Of a stretch of DNA of 64,000 bases, positions 19,405 through 28,419 are shown piece by piece (position 1 is the first letter of the stretch; each line of letters begins with the position of its first letter). The DNA comes from Prauserella cavernicola (GTDB taxonomy: Bacteria > Actinomycetota > Actinomycetes > Mycobacteriales > Pseudonocardiaceae), in the NCBI RefSeq assembly GCF_016595675.1, contig NZ_JAENJH010000001.1, positions 372,001 to 436,000 of the forward strand, read 5' to 3'. The position numbers and the translations under genes were made by a program. The notes under the pieces were generated by a model. It was given only the letters and a program-made list of their open reading frames with translations, had not been told where the DNA came from and did not search any database.

Positions 19405-20424
19405 TTGACCAGCACGACCGACGGTCACCTCGCCGCCGACCTTGACGAGCGCAGGGCCGGGACCTCCACGCCCCGGTTCGTCGCGGGCAAGGTCGGCGGC
19501 GCGCTGGCCAGCCTGGTGCTCGTCGTGGTGCTCGGGTTCCTGCTGTTCCGCATGATCCCGGGCGACCCGGTGGCCACCATGACGCGCGACCGGCCGACCA
19601 GCCCCGAGCAGCTCGCGCTGCTGCGGGAACGGCTCGGCGTGGACAAGCCCATGTGGCAACAGTTCCTGGACTACTTCGGCGGGCTGTTCCAGGGCGACCT
19701 CGGTACGTCCTACATGTACAGCCGTCCGGTGGCCGACATGATCGGCGAGCGGCTGGGCCCGACGCTGCTGCTCGTCGGCACGGCGACCGTGCTCGCCGTC
19801 CTACTGGGCATGTGGCTCGGCATCCGCGCCGCGTGGAAGCGCGACAGCGCGTTCGACCGCGTGCAGACCGGCGTCGCGCTGACCCTCTGGTCGGTGCCGC
19901 AGTTCTGGCTCGGCCTGCTGCTGCTCATCGCCACACAGGGTCTGTTCCCGAGCCGGGGCATGCGCTCACCCGACGTCCCCGAGGGTTTCGTCGCGCAGAG
20001 CCTCGACGTCGCCTGGCACCTGACGCTGCCGTGCGTGACCCTGCTGGCGGTGATCTACGCGCAGTACATGCTCGTGATGCGTTCGTCGCTGCTGGAGGAG
20101 ATGGGCTCGGAGTACCTCACCACCGCCAGGGCCAAGGGGCTGCGCGACGACCTGGTACGCCGCCGCCACGCTGTGCCCAACGCGCTGCTGCCGGCGGTGA
20201 CGCTGGTGTTCCTGCAGTTCGGCATGGTCGTCTCCGGCACCATCACGGTCGAGGCCGTGTTCTCGTGGCCCGGCCTCGGCCTGCTCACCTACGAGGCGCT
20301 GCGGGGGCCCGATCTCCCGCTGCTGCAAGGAGTCTTCCTGGTGCTCGCGGGATCGGTGATCGTGATGAACCTGCTCGCCGAACTGCTGTACCGCGTGCTC
20401 GACCCCCGGGTGCGTGCCTCATGA
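19405..20424 (+). CDS. Peptide ABC transporter permease, DppB/OppB family
   Basis: A 339-aa inner-membrane permease. It has an N-terminal helix with LLFRMIPGDPV, the family-specific extracytoplasmic start region. The BPD_transp_1 domain contains the EAA-type loop LLEEMGSEYLTTARAKGLRD that contacts the ATPase. Six hydrophobic helices can be traced. The start codon is TTG, 6 nt after the substrate-binding protein stop. The 3' end overlaps the DppC gene (ATGA). Confidence 0.93.
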   Translation: MTSTTDGHLAADLDERRAGTSTPRFVAGKVGGALASLVLVVVLGFLLFRMIPGDPVATMTRDRPTSPEQLALLRERLGVDKPMWQQFLDYFGGLFQGDLGTSYMYSRPVADMIGERLGPTLLLVGTATVLAVLLGMWLGIRAAWKRDSAFDRVQTGVALTLWSVPQFWLGLLLLIATQGLFPSRGMRSPDVPEGFVAQSLDVAWHLTLPCVTLLAVIYAQYMLVMRSSLLEEMGSEYLTTARAKGLRDDLVRRRHAVPNALLPAVTLVFLQFGMVVSGTITVEAVFSWPGLGLLTYEALRGPDLPLLQGVFLVLAGSVIVMNLLAELLYRVLDPRVRAS

Positions 20425-21305
20425 CCTCACCGGCGTGGCAGCGGCGGCGTACCGCCGCGGGACAACTGTGGCGGGAGTTCCGCACCAACCGGGGCGGATT
20501 GATCGGGCTCGGCGTGCTCGTGGCGATCGTGGTGCTGGCCGTGCTCGCTCCGCTGATCACCGACGAGGGCGGGCTCGACGTCATCACCGCCACCGGTTCA
20601 CCGCTGGAACCACCCAGCGGCGAGTACTGGCTGGGCACTGACGTCGACGGGCGCTCGGTGCTGCTGCTGACGTTCTGGGGTGCCAGGGTCTCGCTGCTGG
20701 TCGGGTTCGCGGCCACGATCCTGTCGGTGTTCATCGGCACGCTCGTGGGTATCGTCGCCGCCCACTTCCGAGGCTGGCCCTCGGCCGTGCTGCTGCGGAT
20801 CACCGACTTCTTCCTGGTGCTGCCGTCGCTGGTGCTCGCGATCGCGCTGTCCAGCGTGCTCACCAAGGGCATCTGGACGATCGTGCTCGCCGTGGGCGTC
20901 ACGTCATGGCCCGCCACCGCGCGGCTGGTGCGCGCGCAGACACTGACGATCGAGAGCAGGCCCTACATCGAACGCGCCACCGCGCTCGGCGGCGGGCACG
21001 GCCACATCATCGGCAAACACGTCCTGCCCGCGGTGCTGCCACTGGTGCTGGCCAACACCACCCTCGTCGTCGGCAGCTCCATCATCGCCGAGTCCACGCT
21101 GTCTTTTCTCGGCCTCGGCGACCCCACCGTGGTGTCGTGGGGCTCGATGCTGCAGACGGCGCTGTCCTCCGGCTCGGTCACCGCCGGAGCCTGGTGGTAC
21201 CTGCTGCCTCCCGGCCTCGCGATCGTCGTGATCGTGCTGTCGTTCACGCTCGTCGGGCGTGCACTGGAAACGGTGCTCAACCCGCGTCTGAAGGCGGGAA
21301 GATGA
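20421..21305 (+). CDS. Peptide ABC transporter permease, DppC/OppC family
   Basis: Second permease, 294 aa. An N-terminal OppC_N segment (WREFRTNRGGLIGLGVLVAI) precedes the extracytoplasmic region with EYWLGTDVDGRSVL. The BPD_transp_1 domain follows, with the EAA loop ESRPYIERATALGGGHGHII. ATGA overlaps at both ends link it to DppB and to the ATPase gene, so the four genes are one translation-coupled operon. Confidence 0.93.
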   Translation: MTSPAWQRRRTAAGQLWREFRTNRGGLIGLGVLVAIVVLAVLAPLITDEGGLDVITATGSPLEPPSGEYWLGTDVDGRSVLLLTFWGARVSLLVGFAATILSVFIGTLVGIVAAHFRGWPSAVLLRITDFFLVLPSLVLAIALSSVLTKGIWTIVLAVGVTSWPATARLVRAQTLTIESRPYIERATALGGGHGHIIGKHVLPAVLPLVLANTTLVVGSSIIAESTLSFLGLGDPTVVSWGSMLQTALSSGSVTAGAWWYLLPPGLAIVVIVLSFTLVGRALETVLNPRLKAGR

Positions 21306-22948
21306 GTCCTCTGCTCGAGCTGCGCGACCTCGGCGTCACCTACGCGACCGGCGACGGGGAGGTCAGAGCCGTCCGCGACGTGAACCTGACCCTGGAACCC
21401 GGCGAGACACTCGGCATCGCGGGGGAGTCCGGTTCCGGCAAGTCCACCGTCGCGCTCAGTGTGCTCCGGCTGCTGCCCAGGACCGCACGCGTCAGCGGCG
21501 AGATCCTGCTCGACGGCGAGGACGTCACCGGCATGCGCTGGGGCAGGCTGCGCGCGGTGCGCTGGTCGTCGGCGTCGGTGGTCTTCCAGGGCGCGATGCA
21601 CGCGCTCAACCCCGTCCGCAAGGTCGGCGAGCAGATCGCCGAGCCGATCCGGCTGCACACCTCGCTCGCCGAGCCCAAGGTCGCGGCGCGGGTGGCCGAA
21701 CTGCTGGAGCAGGTGGATCTGCCGCCCGCCAAGGCACGGTCATACCCGCACGAGCTCTCCGGCGGGCAGAAGCAGCGCGTGATGATCGCGATGGCGCTCG
21801 CGTGCGAACCGGGCCTGATCCTGGCCGACGAACCGACCACCGCACTCGACGTCGTGGTGCAGGCACAGGTGCTGACTCTGCTGAGCGGCCTCGTCGCCGA
21901 ACGCGGCATCGGGCTGGTGATGATCACCCACGACCTGTCCGTGCTCGCGGCGACGTGCGCCCGCATCGCCGTCATGTACCGCGGCGAGATCGTGGAACAG
22001 GGACCTGGTTCCGAGGTGATGGGCAGGCCGCGGCACGAGCACACGCGCGCGCTCGCGGCGGCGTTCCCGACCGTCGGCGATCCGGTCTCCCGCTTCGCGC
22101 CGGCCACCGCGAACCCGCTGCCTCCCGAACCCGCCAGGGAGGAGCCCGACGCCGACGCCCCCGGGCTGCTCGCCGCGCGCGACCTGCGGGTCACGTTCCG
22201 CGACCGCGACGGCAGGGCCGTGCCCGCGGTGGCCGGTGTGGACCTCGACGTCCGCCGCGACGAGATCGTGGCGCTGGTCGGGCAGTCCGGCTCCGGCAAG
22301 ACCACGCTCGCGCGCACCCTGCTCGGCTTGCAACGCCCGACCGGCGGTTCAGTGCTCTACGACGGCAGTCTCGTGCCCACGTCGTCCGCGGGACTCAAGG
22401 AGTACCGGCGGCAGGTCCAGCTCGTGCTGCAGGACCCGGCGAGCGCGCTCAACCCCCGCCACACCGTGTACGAGGCGGTGGCCGAAGGGCCGCGCATCCA
22501 CGGCCTTCCTGGCGACGAACGGGAGCTGGTGCTGGAGGCGCTGGAGTCCGCGGAGCTGCGCCCTGCCGAGACTTACCTCGCCCGGCTGCCGCACGAGCTC
22601 TCCGGCGGGCAACGCCAGCGCGTGGTGATCGCGGGTGCCCTCGCACTCCGGCCCAGCGTCCTGGTCGCCGACGAGCCAGTGGCGTCTCTCGATGCCTCGG
22701 TCCGCGGCGAGATTCTGGGGCTGCTGCTGCGATTGCGGCGTGAACTCGGCCTCGCGGCCCTCGTCATCACACACGATCTCGGGCTAGCGTGGAACATCGC
22801 CGACCGCGTCGCCGTGATGTACCGCGGACAGCTCGTCGAGGTCGGTTCCGTGGAACAGGTGTTGCTCGAGCCCCGGCACGAGTACACGAAGTCCTTGCTC
22901 GCCGCACTCCCGATGGGTACGGCGAGTGCTTTCGAACGCGGTGTGTAA
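21302..22948 (+). CDS. Fused dual ABC ATPase of peptide transporter (DppD-DppF)
   Basis: A 548-aa protein with two complete ABC ATPase domains in tandem, equal to DppD and DppF on one chain. Domain 1 has Walker A GESGSGKST (41-49), signature LSGGQKQRV and Walker B LILADEP. Domain 2 has Walker A GQSGSGKTT (about 326-334), signature LSGGQRQRV and Walker B VLVADEP. The linker of about 245-290 holds the oligopeptide-type C-terminal region. This fusion is common in actinobacteria. It energises the permease pair encoded just upstream. Confidence 0.94.
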   Translation: MSPLLELRDLGVTYATGDGEVRAVRDVNLTLEPGETLGIAGESGSGKSTVALSVLRLLPRTARVSGEILLDGEDVTGMRWGRLRAVRWSSASVVFQGAMHALNPVRKVGEQIAEPIRLHTSLAEPKVAARVAELLEQVDLPPAKARSYPHELSGGQKQRVMIAMALACEPGLILADEPTTALDVVVQAQVLTLLSGLVAERGIGLVMITHDLSVLAATCARIAVMYRGEIVEQGPGSEVMGRPRHEHTRALAAAFPTVGDPVSRFAPATANPLPPEPAREEPDADAPGLLAARDLRVTFRDRDGRAVPAVAGVDLDVRRDEIVALVGQSGSGKTTLARTLLGLQRPTGGSVLYDGSLVPTSSAGLKEYRRQVQLVLQDPASALNPRHTVYEAVAEGPRIHGLPGDERELVLEALESAELRPAETYLARLPHELSGGQRQRVVIAGALALRPSVLVADEPVASLDASVRGEILGLLLRLRRELGLAALVITHDLGLAWNIADRVAVMYRGQLVEVGSVEQVLLEPRHEYTKSLLAALPMGTASAFERGV

Positions 22949-22962
22949 CCTCGAAGCCCGAT

Positions 22963-24555
22963 ATGGCGACCACCACCGACCCTGAACCCGACGCTGACCG
23001 GCCAGCCGCATTGTCGGCACTGGCCGATGTTCGTGAGCCCTCACGATTTCCGTTCCGGACCATCGCGATGGGCGTCGTCGGAAGCCTTTTGGTGCTCGTC
23101 GCGTCGTTCGGCGCCGCCGGTGTCCTGGTGCGCGATCCCTTCATCGGTACCGGTCCACTCTCGTGGATCCGGTACGGCCACGGCAGGGCGCTGTCGACGG
23201 CGTTGTTGTACGCGGGCTTCGGTCTGGTGGTCTGGGCGTGGGTCCGGCTCGGCCGGTACGCGATCGCAGGCCGCATCGGCACCAGGCCCGTGCTCGTGGC
23301 GGCGCTGTGCTGGATGGCGCCACTGCTCGTGGCGGCACCACTGTTCACCCGCGACGTGTTCTCCTACCTCGGCCAGGGCGCGCAGCTGCTGCACGGCCTG
23401 GACCCCTACGCCTACGGACCTGCCGCGCTCGACACGCTGCCCGACGTGGTGCAGAACGTGCACCCGCTGTGGCAGACCACCCCCGCGCCGTACGGGCCAC
23501 TGTTCCTGCTCATCGCGCAGTGGATCGTGGGGATCACCGGCAACAACATGATCCTCGGCGTCATCCTCACCAGGGTCGTGCTGCTCGCGGGACTGGCCGG
23601 GATGCTGTGGGCGCTGCCGAGGCTGGTCAAGCACCTCGGCGGCAGGCTCCCGGTGACGATGTGGCTCGCGGTGGCCAGCCCGATGATGGTGATCCACCTG
23701 GTCGGCGGTCCGCACAACGACCTGCTGATGCTCGGGTTCCTCACCATCGGTGTGCTCGCAGCGCTGGAACGCAGACATCTGCTCGCGGTCGTGCTCGTGA
23801 CGGTCGGGATGCTGATCAAACCGACCGCCGCCATCGCGTTGCCGTTCCTGGTGTGGGTGTGGGCCAACCACCTGCCCGACACCGAGAGCCTGTTCAAACG
23901 CTTCGTGCGCGCGGTGGTGCCTTCGGTCGCGGCCTTCGCCGCCGTGTTCGTGCTGGGCACCTGGGTGTCGCTCGGCTCGTTCAACCTCGGCTGGGTCACC
24001 GGGCTGCAGGCGCCGCAGATCATCGCCAACTGGCTCAACTTCCCGACCGGTGTCGGCGAGATCTTCTACGCGCTCGTGAACCTCGTCGTGGACGTGCAGG
24101 CGTCACCCTTCGTGACGGTGGCCAGGGCGATCGCCTGGGTCGGCCTGGCCGCGTTCCTCGTGCGGCAGTGGTGGCTCTCGCGGCACGGTGGCCGCGACGC
24201 GATCTTCCGGATGGCGCTGTCGCTGCTGGCCGTCGCGATCCTCGCACCGCCGACGCTGCCCTGGTACCTCACCTGGGGCTTCGTCATCCTCTCGGCGTTC
24301 CCGTGGCGCAAGCTGCACCTGGCCGCCATGGTGGGCGTCTCGATGGTGCTCGTGCTGGTGTACTACCCGACGGGCGAGCAGAGCCTCTACGACTGGTGGT
24401 TCATCGCGCTCGTCATCGCCGCCAGCCTCTACGGCGCCGCGTCGCTGCTCAAGCCCGACCCACTCGGCCTCATCGCGGCCTGGCGGCGCCAGCCCGACGA
24501 GCAGGTCGAGCCCGAGCCGGTCAGCGACGAGCGGACCACCCCCGCCAAGCACTGA
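22963..24555 (+). CDS. mptB: Polyprenol-phosphomannose-dependent alpha-1,6-mannosyltransferase, MptB family
   Basis: Polytopic GT-C-type glycosyltransferase of 530 aa. Members extend the alpha-1,6-mannan backbone of lipomannan or related lipoglycans using polyprenyl-phosphomannose. The typical GT-C first loop has acidic residues (APLFTRDVFSYLGQGAQLLHG, including the RD pair), followed by DPYAYGP and a conserved GGPHNDLLMLG block. At least a dozen hydrophobic helices are visible. It follows the transporter operon by 14 nt, but a shared function is not obvious. The 3' end overlaps the convergent PPOX gene by 35 bp. Confidence 0.85.
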   Translation: MATTTDPEPDADRPAALSALADVREPSRFPFRTIAMGVVGSLLVLVASFGAAGVLVRDPFIGTGPLSWIRYGHGRALSTALLYAGFGLVVWAWVRLGRYAIAGRIGTRPVLVAALCWMAPLLVAAPLFTRDVFSYLGQGAQLLHGLDPYAYGPAALDTLPDVVQNVHPLWQTTPAPYGPLFLLIAQWIVGITGNNMILGVILTRVVLLAGLAGMLWALPRLVKHLGGRLPVTMWLAVASPMMVIHLVGGPHNDLLMLGFLTIGVLAALERRHLLAVVLVTVGMLIKPTAAIALPFLVWVWANHLPDTESLFKRFVRAVVPSVAAFAAVFVLGTWVSLGSFNLGWVTGLQAPQIIANWLNFPTGVGEIFYALVNLVVDVQASPFVTVARAIAWVGLAAFLVRQWWLSRHGGRDAIFRMALSLLAVAILAPPTLPWYLTWGFVILSAFPWRKLHLAAMVGVSMVLVLVYYPTGEQSLYDWWFIALVIAASLYGAASLLKPDPLGLIAAWRRQPDEQVEPEPVSDERTTPAKH

Positions 24556-24931
24556 CCTCGGTCCGGACCAGCGGCCCCTCAGGGGGTGTGTCCACGTACT
24601 GCGGATACTTCTCGCGCAGCAGGTCGTACAGCCGGCCCTCGGCGGGCACGGTCGCGGCGGCGCCGTCGGCCCGCACCCACCAGAGCCGGGTCCAGTCGTC
24701 GTCGTAGTGATCGACCAGGAACGAGACGTTCGGGTTGGCGGCGATGTTGCGCAGCCGTCGCAGGTCGGTCGTCGACTTGGGCTTGGCGTCGATCACGAAC
24801 GCCACCGTGCCTCCGGCCACCGCGAAGGTCACCGGCACCAGGTGCGGCGTCCCGTCGGCACCGACCGTCGCCAACCGTGCCACCCGCGCGCCGGCGAACC
24901 GGCGGCGCGCCTCCCGCTCGTCCAACCGCAT
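24521..24931 (-). CDS. TIGR03668-type PPOX-class F420-dependent oxidoreductase
   Basis: A 136-aa split-barrel flavin/F420-binding protein. The pattern ARVARLATVGADGTPHLVPVT at the start and the central DAKPKSTTDLRRLRNIAANP place it with the TIGR03668 group of F420-dependent PPOX-family reductases. A TAGCCT box ends 6 nt before the ATG, consistent with a leaderless start. The C-terminal 35 bp overlap the end of mptB on the opposite strand. The substrate is unknown. Confidence 0.88.
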   Translation of the reverse strand: MRLDEREARRRFAGARVARLATVGADGTPHLVPVTFAVAGGTVAFVIDAKPKSTTDLRRLRNIAANPNVSFLVDHYDDDWTRLWWVRADGAAATVPAEGRLYDLLREKYPQYVDTPPEGPLVRTEVSAWRGWSARR

Positions 24932-24940
24932 CAGCCCAGG

Positions 24941-25831
24941 CTAGGCACGGACGACCAGTTCGGCCGCGTCGGCGTCGAGTTCGGCGGGCACACCCAGCGG
25001 CACCGTCAGCGCGCCGCGGTGATGGCCGAATCCCAGCTCCGCCACCATCGGCACGCCCAGCGGGCCCAGCCGTTCCCACACCAGTTCGAGCAGCCCGTCC
25101 TCGGGCGCGCAGCCCGCCCACGAACCCAGCGCGATCCCGCGCACCCCGGAGAACCAGCCCGCCCGCAGCAGCTGCGTGAGCATCCGGTCGAGCCGGTAGA
25201 CCTCCTCGCCGACGTCCTCCAGCAACGCGATCGCGTCCCGCGCCGGGCGGTATTCGGGAGTCCCGATACTCGAGGCGAGCAGGCTGAGGTTGCCGCCGAC
25301 GGTCGTGCCTCGCGCGCGCCCGCCGGCCAGCGTCGCCGCCGCGGGGCCGCGCAGCACCCGGACCGTCTCGGGCTCGAACAAGCTCGCCCGCAGGTGCTCG
25401 GCGCCGACGGGATCGAAATGGACCGTGGCCGGCATCGGGCTGAACAGCGTGGGCAGGCCGAGGTGCGTCGCGATCGCGTCGTGCAGCGCCGTCGTGTCGC
25501 TCGATCCCGCGAACACCGTCGGCTCCGCCTCGCGCAACGCCGGCCAGTCGAGCAGGTCGAGCATCCGCTGGCAGCCGTAGCCGCCGCGCGCGGCGATCAC
25601 CGCGGCGACACCGGGATCCAGCCACGCCTCCTGGAAGTCGGCCGCGCGCCGGGCGTCGGGGCCCGCCAGATAGCCGAACTCCGGGTGCCGCTCCCGCACG
25701 ACCGGCAGGCAGCGCACGTTCAGGCCCCAGGACTCGAGAACGGAGACTCCGGCGTCGAGCAGCTCCGCGGGCACCGGCCCGGCCGGCGCGACGAGCGCGA
25801 CGGTGTCACCCGGCCGTAGCGCGGGCCTCAC
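24941..25831 (-). CDS. LD-carboxypeptidase (S66 family)
   Basis: A 296-aa serine peptidase of the LdcA/MccF family, which cleaves L,D bonds in muropeptides for cell-wall recycling. The nucleophile Ser is in FAGSSDTTAL (S111), and the Glu and His of the Ser-Glu-His set lie in LLEDVGEEVYRLDRML and GFGHHRGALTVPLG. The GTG start overlaps the stop of the S9 peptidase gene (GTGA), so the two are co-translated. In Bacillus the related YkfA is encoded with the dpp operon. Here a peptide transporter and DppA-type enzyme lie 7-10 kb away. Confidence 0.92.
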   Translation of the reverse strand: MRPALRPGDTVALVAPAGPVPAELLDAGVSVLESWGLNVRCLPVVRERHPEFGYLAGPDARRAADFQEAWLDPGVAAVIAARGGYGCQRMLDLLDWPALREAEPTVFAGSSDTTALHDAIATHLGLPTLFSPMPATVHFDPVGAEHLRASLFEPETVRVLRGPAAATLAGGRARGTTVGGNLSLLASSIGTPEYRPARDAIALLEDVGEEVYRLDRMLTQLLRAGWFSGVRGIALGSWAGCAPEDGLLELVWERLGPLGVPMVAELGFGHHRGALTVPLGVPAELDADAAELVVRA

Positions 25832-27756
25832 CGCAGCAGGTCCAGCGCCGCCACCCCGGGCGTGGTGAAGCCGAACACCTGGCCGTAGAACGCCAGCTCG
25901 GACTCCAGTGCCGTGACGATCGTGTCCGCCTTGCGGAAGCCGTGCTGCTCGCCCTCGAACGTCAGGTGCGCGTGCGGGATGCCGCTGCCACGCAGTGACG
26001 CGACGAAGCGGTCGGCCTGCTCGGGTGGGCAGATCTCGTCCTCGAGTCCCTGCAGCAACAGCACCGGGCCCGCGAGCGCGCCGATGTTGTTGATGGGGGA
26101 GCGGTCCAGGTAGCGCTGCGCGGTCTCGGGCAGCGGGCCGATGAGCCCATCGAGGTAGCGGGACTCGAAGTCGTGGGTCTCGCCGCCCTCTCCGGTCCAC
26201 GGCTGCAGGTCCAGGATCGGGAACTTGACCGTCGCGGCGTGATAGGTGCGCACCGTCGTCATCGACGCCGCCGACGTGAACCCGCCCGCACTGCCTCCAC
26301 GGATCGCGATCCGCTCGCCGTCGGCGGTGCCCTCGGCCACCAGCGCCTCGGCCACGGCGGCGCAGTCGCCGACGTCGACCAGGCCCCAGCTCTCCCGCAG
26401 CCGCTCCCGGAACCGCCTGCCGTAGCCGGTGGAGCCGCCGTAGTTCACGGCCACCACCCCGATGCCACGACTGGTGAAGAACGCGAAGTCCAGGGCGAGC
26501 ACGGGGTAGTTGCGGCCGGTGGGCCCGCCGTGGGCGTGCACGACGTAGGGCGGGCGCTCGCCCTCAGGCCCTGCGAACTGCGGGTTCGCGGGCGGGTAGA
26601 CGTAGGCGGGGATCGGCTCCCCGTCGGCTGTGTGGAAGGTGCGTTCCTCCGGAACCGGCAGATATCCGGCGGAGGGTAGCTCGGGTTGTGCGGTCAGCTC
26701 CGTGATCGCGCCCGAGCCGAGATCGACGTGGACGACGGCGAGATCGCGCCGGGGGCCCGCGGCGATGCCGACGACGCCGCCGTCGAGTGCGGCGGGCGAG
26801 GTGGCCCACTCGGTGAGCTCGGGCGCCACCGGGGTCAGCGTGGCACTCTGCTCGTCGAGCACCGCGAGCCTGCCCGAGTCGAGCACGGCGTGCCTGCCCT
26901 CGCCCAGCGGGATCGTCCAGCGGGCGCCGAGCTTCCACAACGCGCCGCCCAGCTCCGCCTCGGCGGGAGCGAGGTTGGTGAGCGAACCGTCGAGAGTGAC
27001 GCGGTGGAGGTTCCACCAGCCGTCGGGGTCGAGCAGCGCCAGCAGCGTGCCGGCGTCCTCCCAGTCCAGCTGGCACACCGATGTCTTCGGCCCGCCCGCG
27101 AGCACGCGGTGGGCGCCGAACGTGCCGTCCTCGGCCAGCTCGGCCACGCACAGTTCGGTGCCGTCCCACGGCATCGCCGGGTGTTCCCAGCCGAGCCACG
27201 CGGCGTGCCGCCCGTCGGGGGAGAGCTGCGGCGCGGTCAGGAAGTGGTGGGTCGCCGCCAGCGTGCGCGGCTCGCCGCCGGCGAGGGAGATGGCCACGAG
27301 ATCGCGGGCGACGTCGGTGCGCCGCGCGCCGGTCACGGCCTCGCGCACGGCCCACACCTCGCCGTCGCGACCGGGCCGGAGATCGCCGTAGCGGACGCCG
27401 TGGTGTTCGCGCGGCGCCGTAGTGAGGGGTCTCACCTCACCCGAGTCGAGGTCGCGGGCGTAGACGCGCTGGTCGTCCCAGTGCGTGAACACGAGCGCGG
27501 TGCCCACCACCAACCACGGCCTGCCGCCGTACTCGTGCACCCGGTTGCGGGCGTTCCACGGCGCGGGCAGGACCTCCTCGACGGTGTCGCCGACCCGTCT
27601 GACCAGCGCGACCCGGCCACCCTCCGCGGGGCGCGCCTCGGCCCACCACACCGCGCCGTCGACGACGTCGAGCCACTGCGGGACGACGCCGGCGCGGGCG
27701 ACGTCGCGGGCCTGGATGGGCGAGGACCACGTACCGAACGGCGCTGTGTGCGGCAT
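25828..27756 (-). CDS. S9 family (prolyl-oligopeptidase/acylaminoacyl-peptidase-like) serine peptidase
   Basis: A 642-aa protein with an N-terminal beta-propeller (about 1-370) that gates an alpha/beta-hydrolase domain. The catalytic triad is Ser489 in GGSAGG, Asp573 in LEDEICPP and His605 in EGEQHGF. There is no signal peptide, so it is likely a cytoplasmic oligopeptidase. A TAGGGT box 6 nt before the ATG suggests a leaderless transcript. It is followed by the coupled LD-carboxypeptidase gene. With the M3, M20 and M55 enzymes it makes five peptidases within 20 kb. Confidence 0.93.
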   Translation of the reverse strand: MPHTAPFGTWSSPIQARDVARAGVVPQWLDVVDGAVWWAEARPAEGGRVALVRRVGDTVEEVLPAPWNARNRVHEYGGRPWLVVGTALVFTHWDDQRVYARDLDSGEVRPLTTAPREHHGVRYGDLRPGRDGEVWAVREAVTGARRTDVARDLVAISLAGGEPRTLAATHHFLTAPQLSPDGRHAAWLGWEHPAMPWDGTELCVAELAEDGTFGAHRVLAGGPKTSVCQLDWEDAGTLLALLDPDGWWNLHRVTLDGSLTNLAPAEAELGGALWKLGARWTIPLGEGRHAVLDSGRLAVLDEQSATLTPVAPELTEWATSPAALDGGVVGIAAGPRRDLAVVHVDLGSGAITELTAQPELPSAGYLPVPEERTFHTADGEPIPAYVYPPANPQFAGPEGERPPYVVHAHGGPTGRNYPVLALDFAFFTSRGIGVVAVNYGGSTGYGRRFRERLRESWGLVDVGDCAAVAEALVAEGTADGERIAIRGGSAGGFTSAASMTTVRTYHAATVKFPILDLQPWTGEGGETHDFESRYLDGLIGPLPETAQRYLDRSPINNIGALAGPVLLLQGLEDEICPPEQADRFVASLRGSGIPHAHLTFEGEQHGFRKADTIVTALESELAFYGQVFGFTTPGVAALDLLR

Positions 27757-27830
27757 GAGGCCACCCTAGGTGACAAGTGCTCGCCCCGGACGAGCCTGAT
27801 CTTGGAAGTTGGCTTAGGGTCGTAAGTGCC

Positions 27831-28412
27831 ATGGCTCGCGTCATACACGTCTTCCGTCAACCCGACCGCTTCGTCGCGGGAACCGTCGGGGAACCCGGCG
27901 ACCGCACGTTCTTCCTGCAGGCGTCGGAAACCACCCGCACGATCAGCGTGACCATCGAGAAACAACAGGTGGCCGTGCTCGCCGAGCGACTCGGCTCCCT
28001 GCTCGAGGAGATCGCCAGCCGCTTCGGCGCCGACGTGCCCGAGGAGGTGCCGGACGACCTGCTCGACACCGAACCGCTCGACGTTCCCGTCGAGGAGGAG
28101 TTCCGGGTCGGCACGATGGGTCTCGGCTGGGACGCCGAGAGCAAGGCCGTCGTCATCGAACTGCTCGCCATCACCGAGGGCGAGGTCGACGAGACGGTGG
28201 TGCTCGACGACACCGAGGAGGGACCCGACGCGGTGCGGGTGTTCCTCAGCCCCGCCGCTGCCCGCGCGTTCGCCTCGCGCGCGGACCGGGTCGTCAACGC
28301 GGGCCGCAAGCCGTGCCCGTTGTGTGGCGAACCCCTCGACCCCGCGGGACACATCTGTCCCCGGCAGAACGGCTATCGTCGGGATTCGGAACTCACCGAC
28401 GACGAAAGCTGA
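27831..28412 (+). CDS. DUF3090 domain-containing protein
   Basis: A 193-aa protein that opens ARVIHVFRQPDRFVAGTVGEPG and ends with a CPLCGEPLDPAGHICPR cluster, probably a zinc-binding knuckle. It matches the actinobacterial DUF3090 (repair-linked or unknown) family. Function is not established. A TAGGGT box lies 10 nt before the ATG. It is followed after 7 nt by the SCO1664-family gene, its usual partner. The usual upstream partner (MSMEG_4193-type phosphatase) is instead at 6161-6877. Confidence 0.93.
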   Translation: MARVIHVFRQPDRFVAGTVGEPGDRTFFLQASETTRTISVTIEKQQVAVLAERLGSLLEEIASRFGADVPEEVPDDLLDTEPLDVPVEEEFRVGTMGLGWDAESKAVVIELLAITEGEVDETVVLDDTEEGPDAVRVFLSPAAARAFASRADRVVNAGRKPCPLCGEPLDPAGHICPRQNGYRRDSELTDDES

Positions 28413-28419
28413 CACCGAG

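Noticed and set aside
16429-19659. A 3.2-kb minus-strand open frame across dppA and the peptide receptor
   Set aside because: Most of it is antisense to the receptor gene, whose signal peptide, SBP domain and operon context are clear. The frame has low-complexity Val/Gly/Arg composition.
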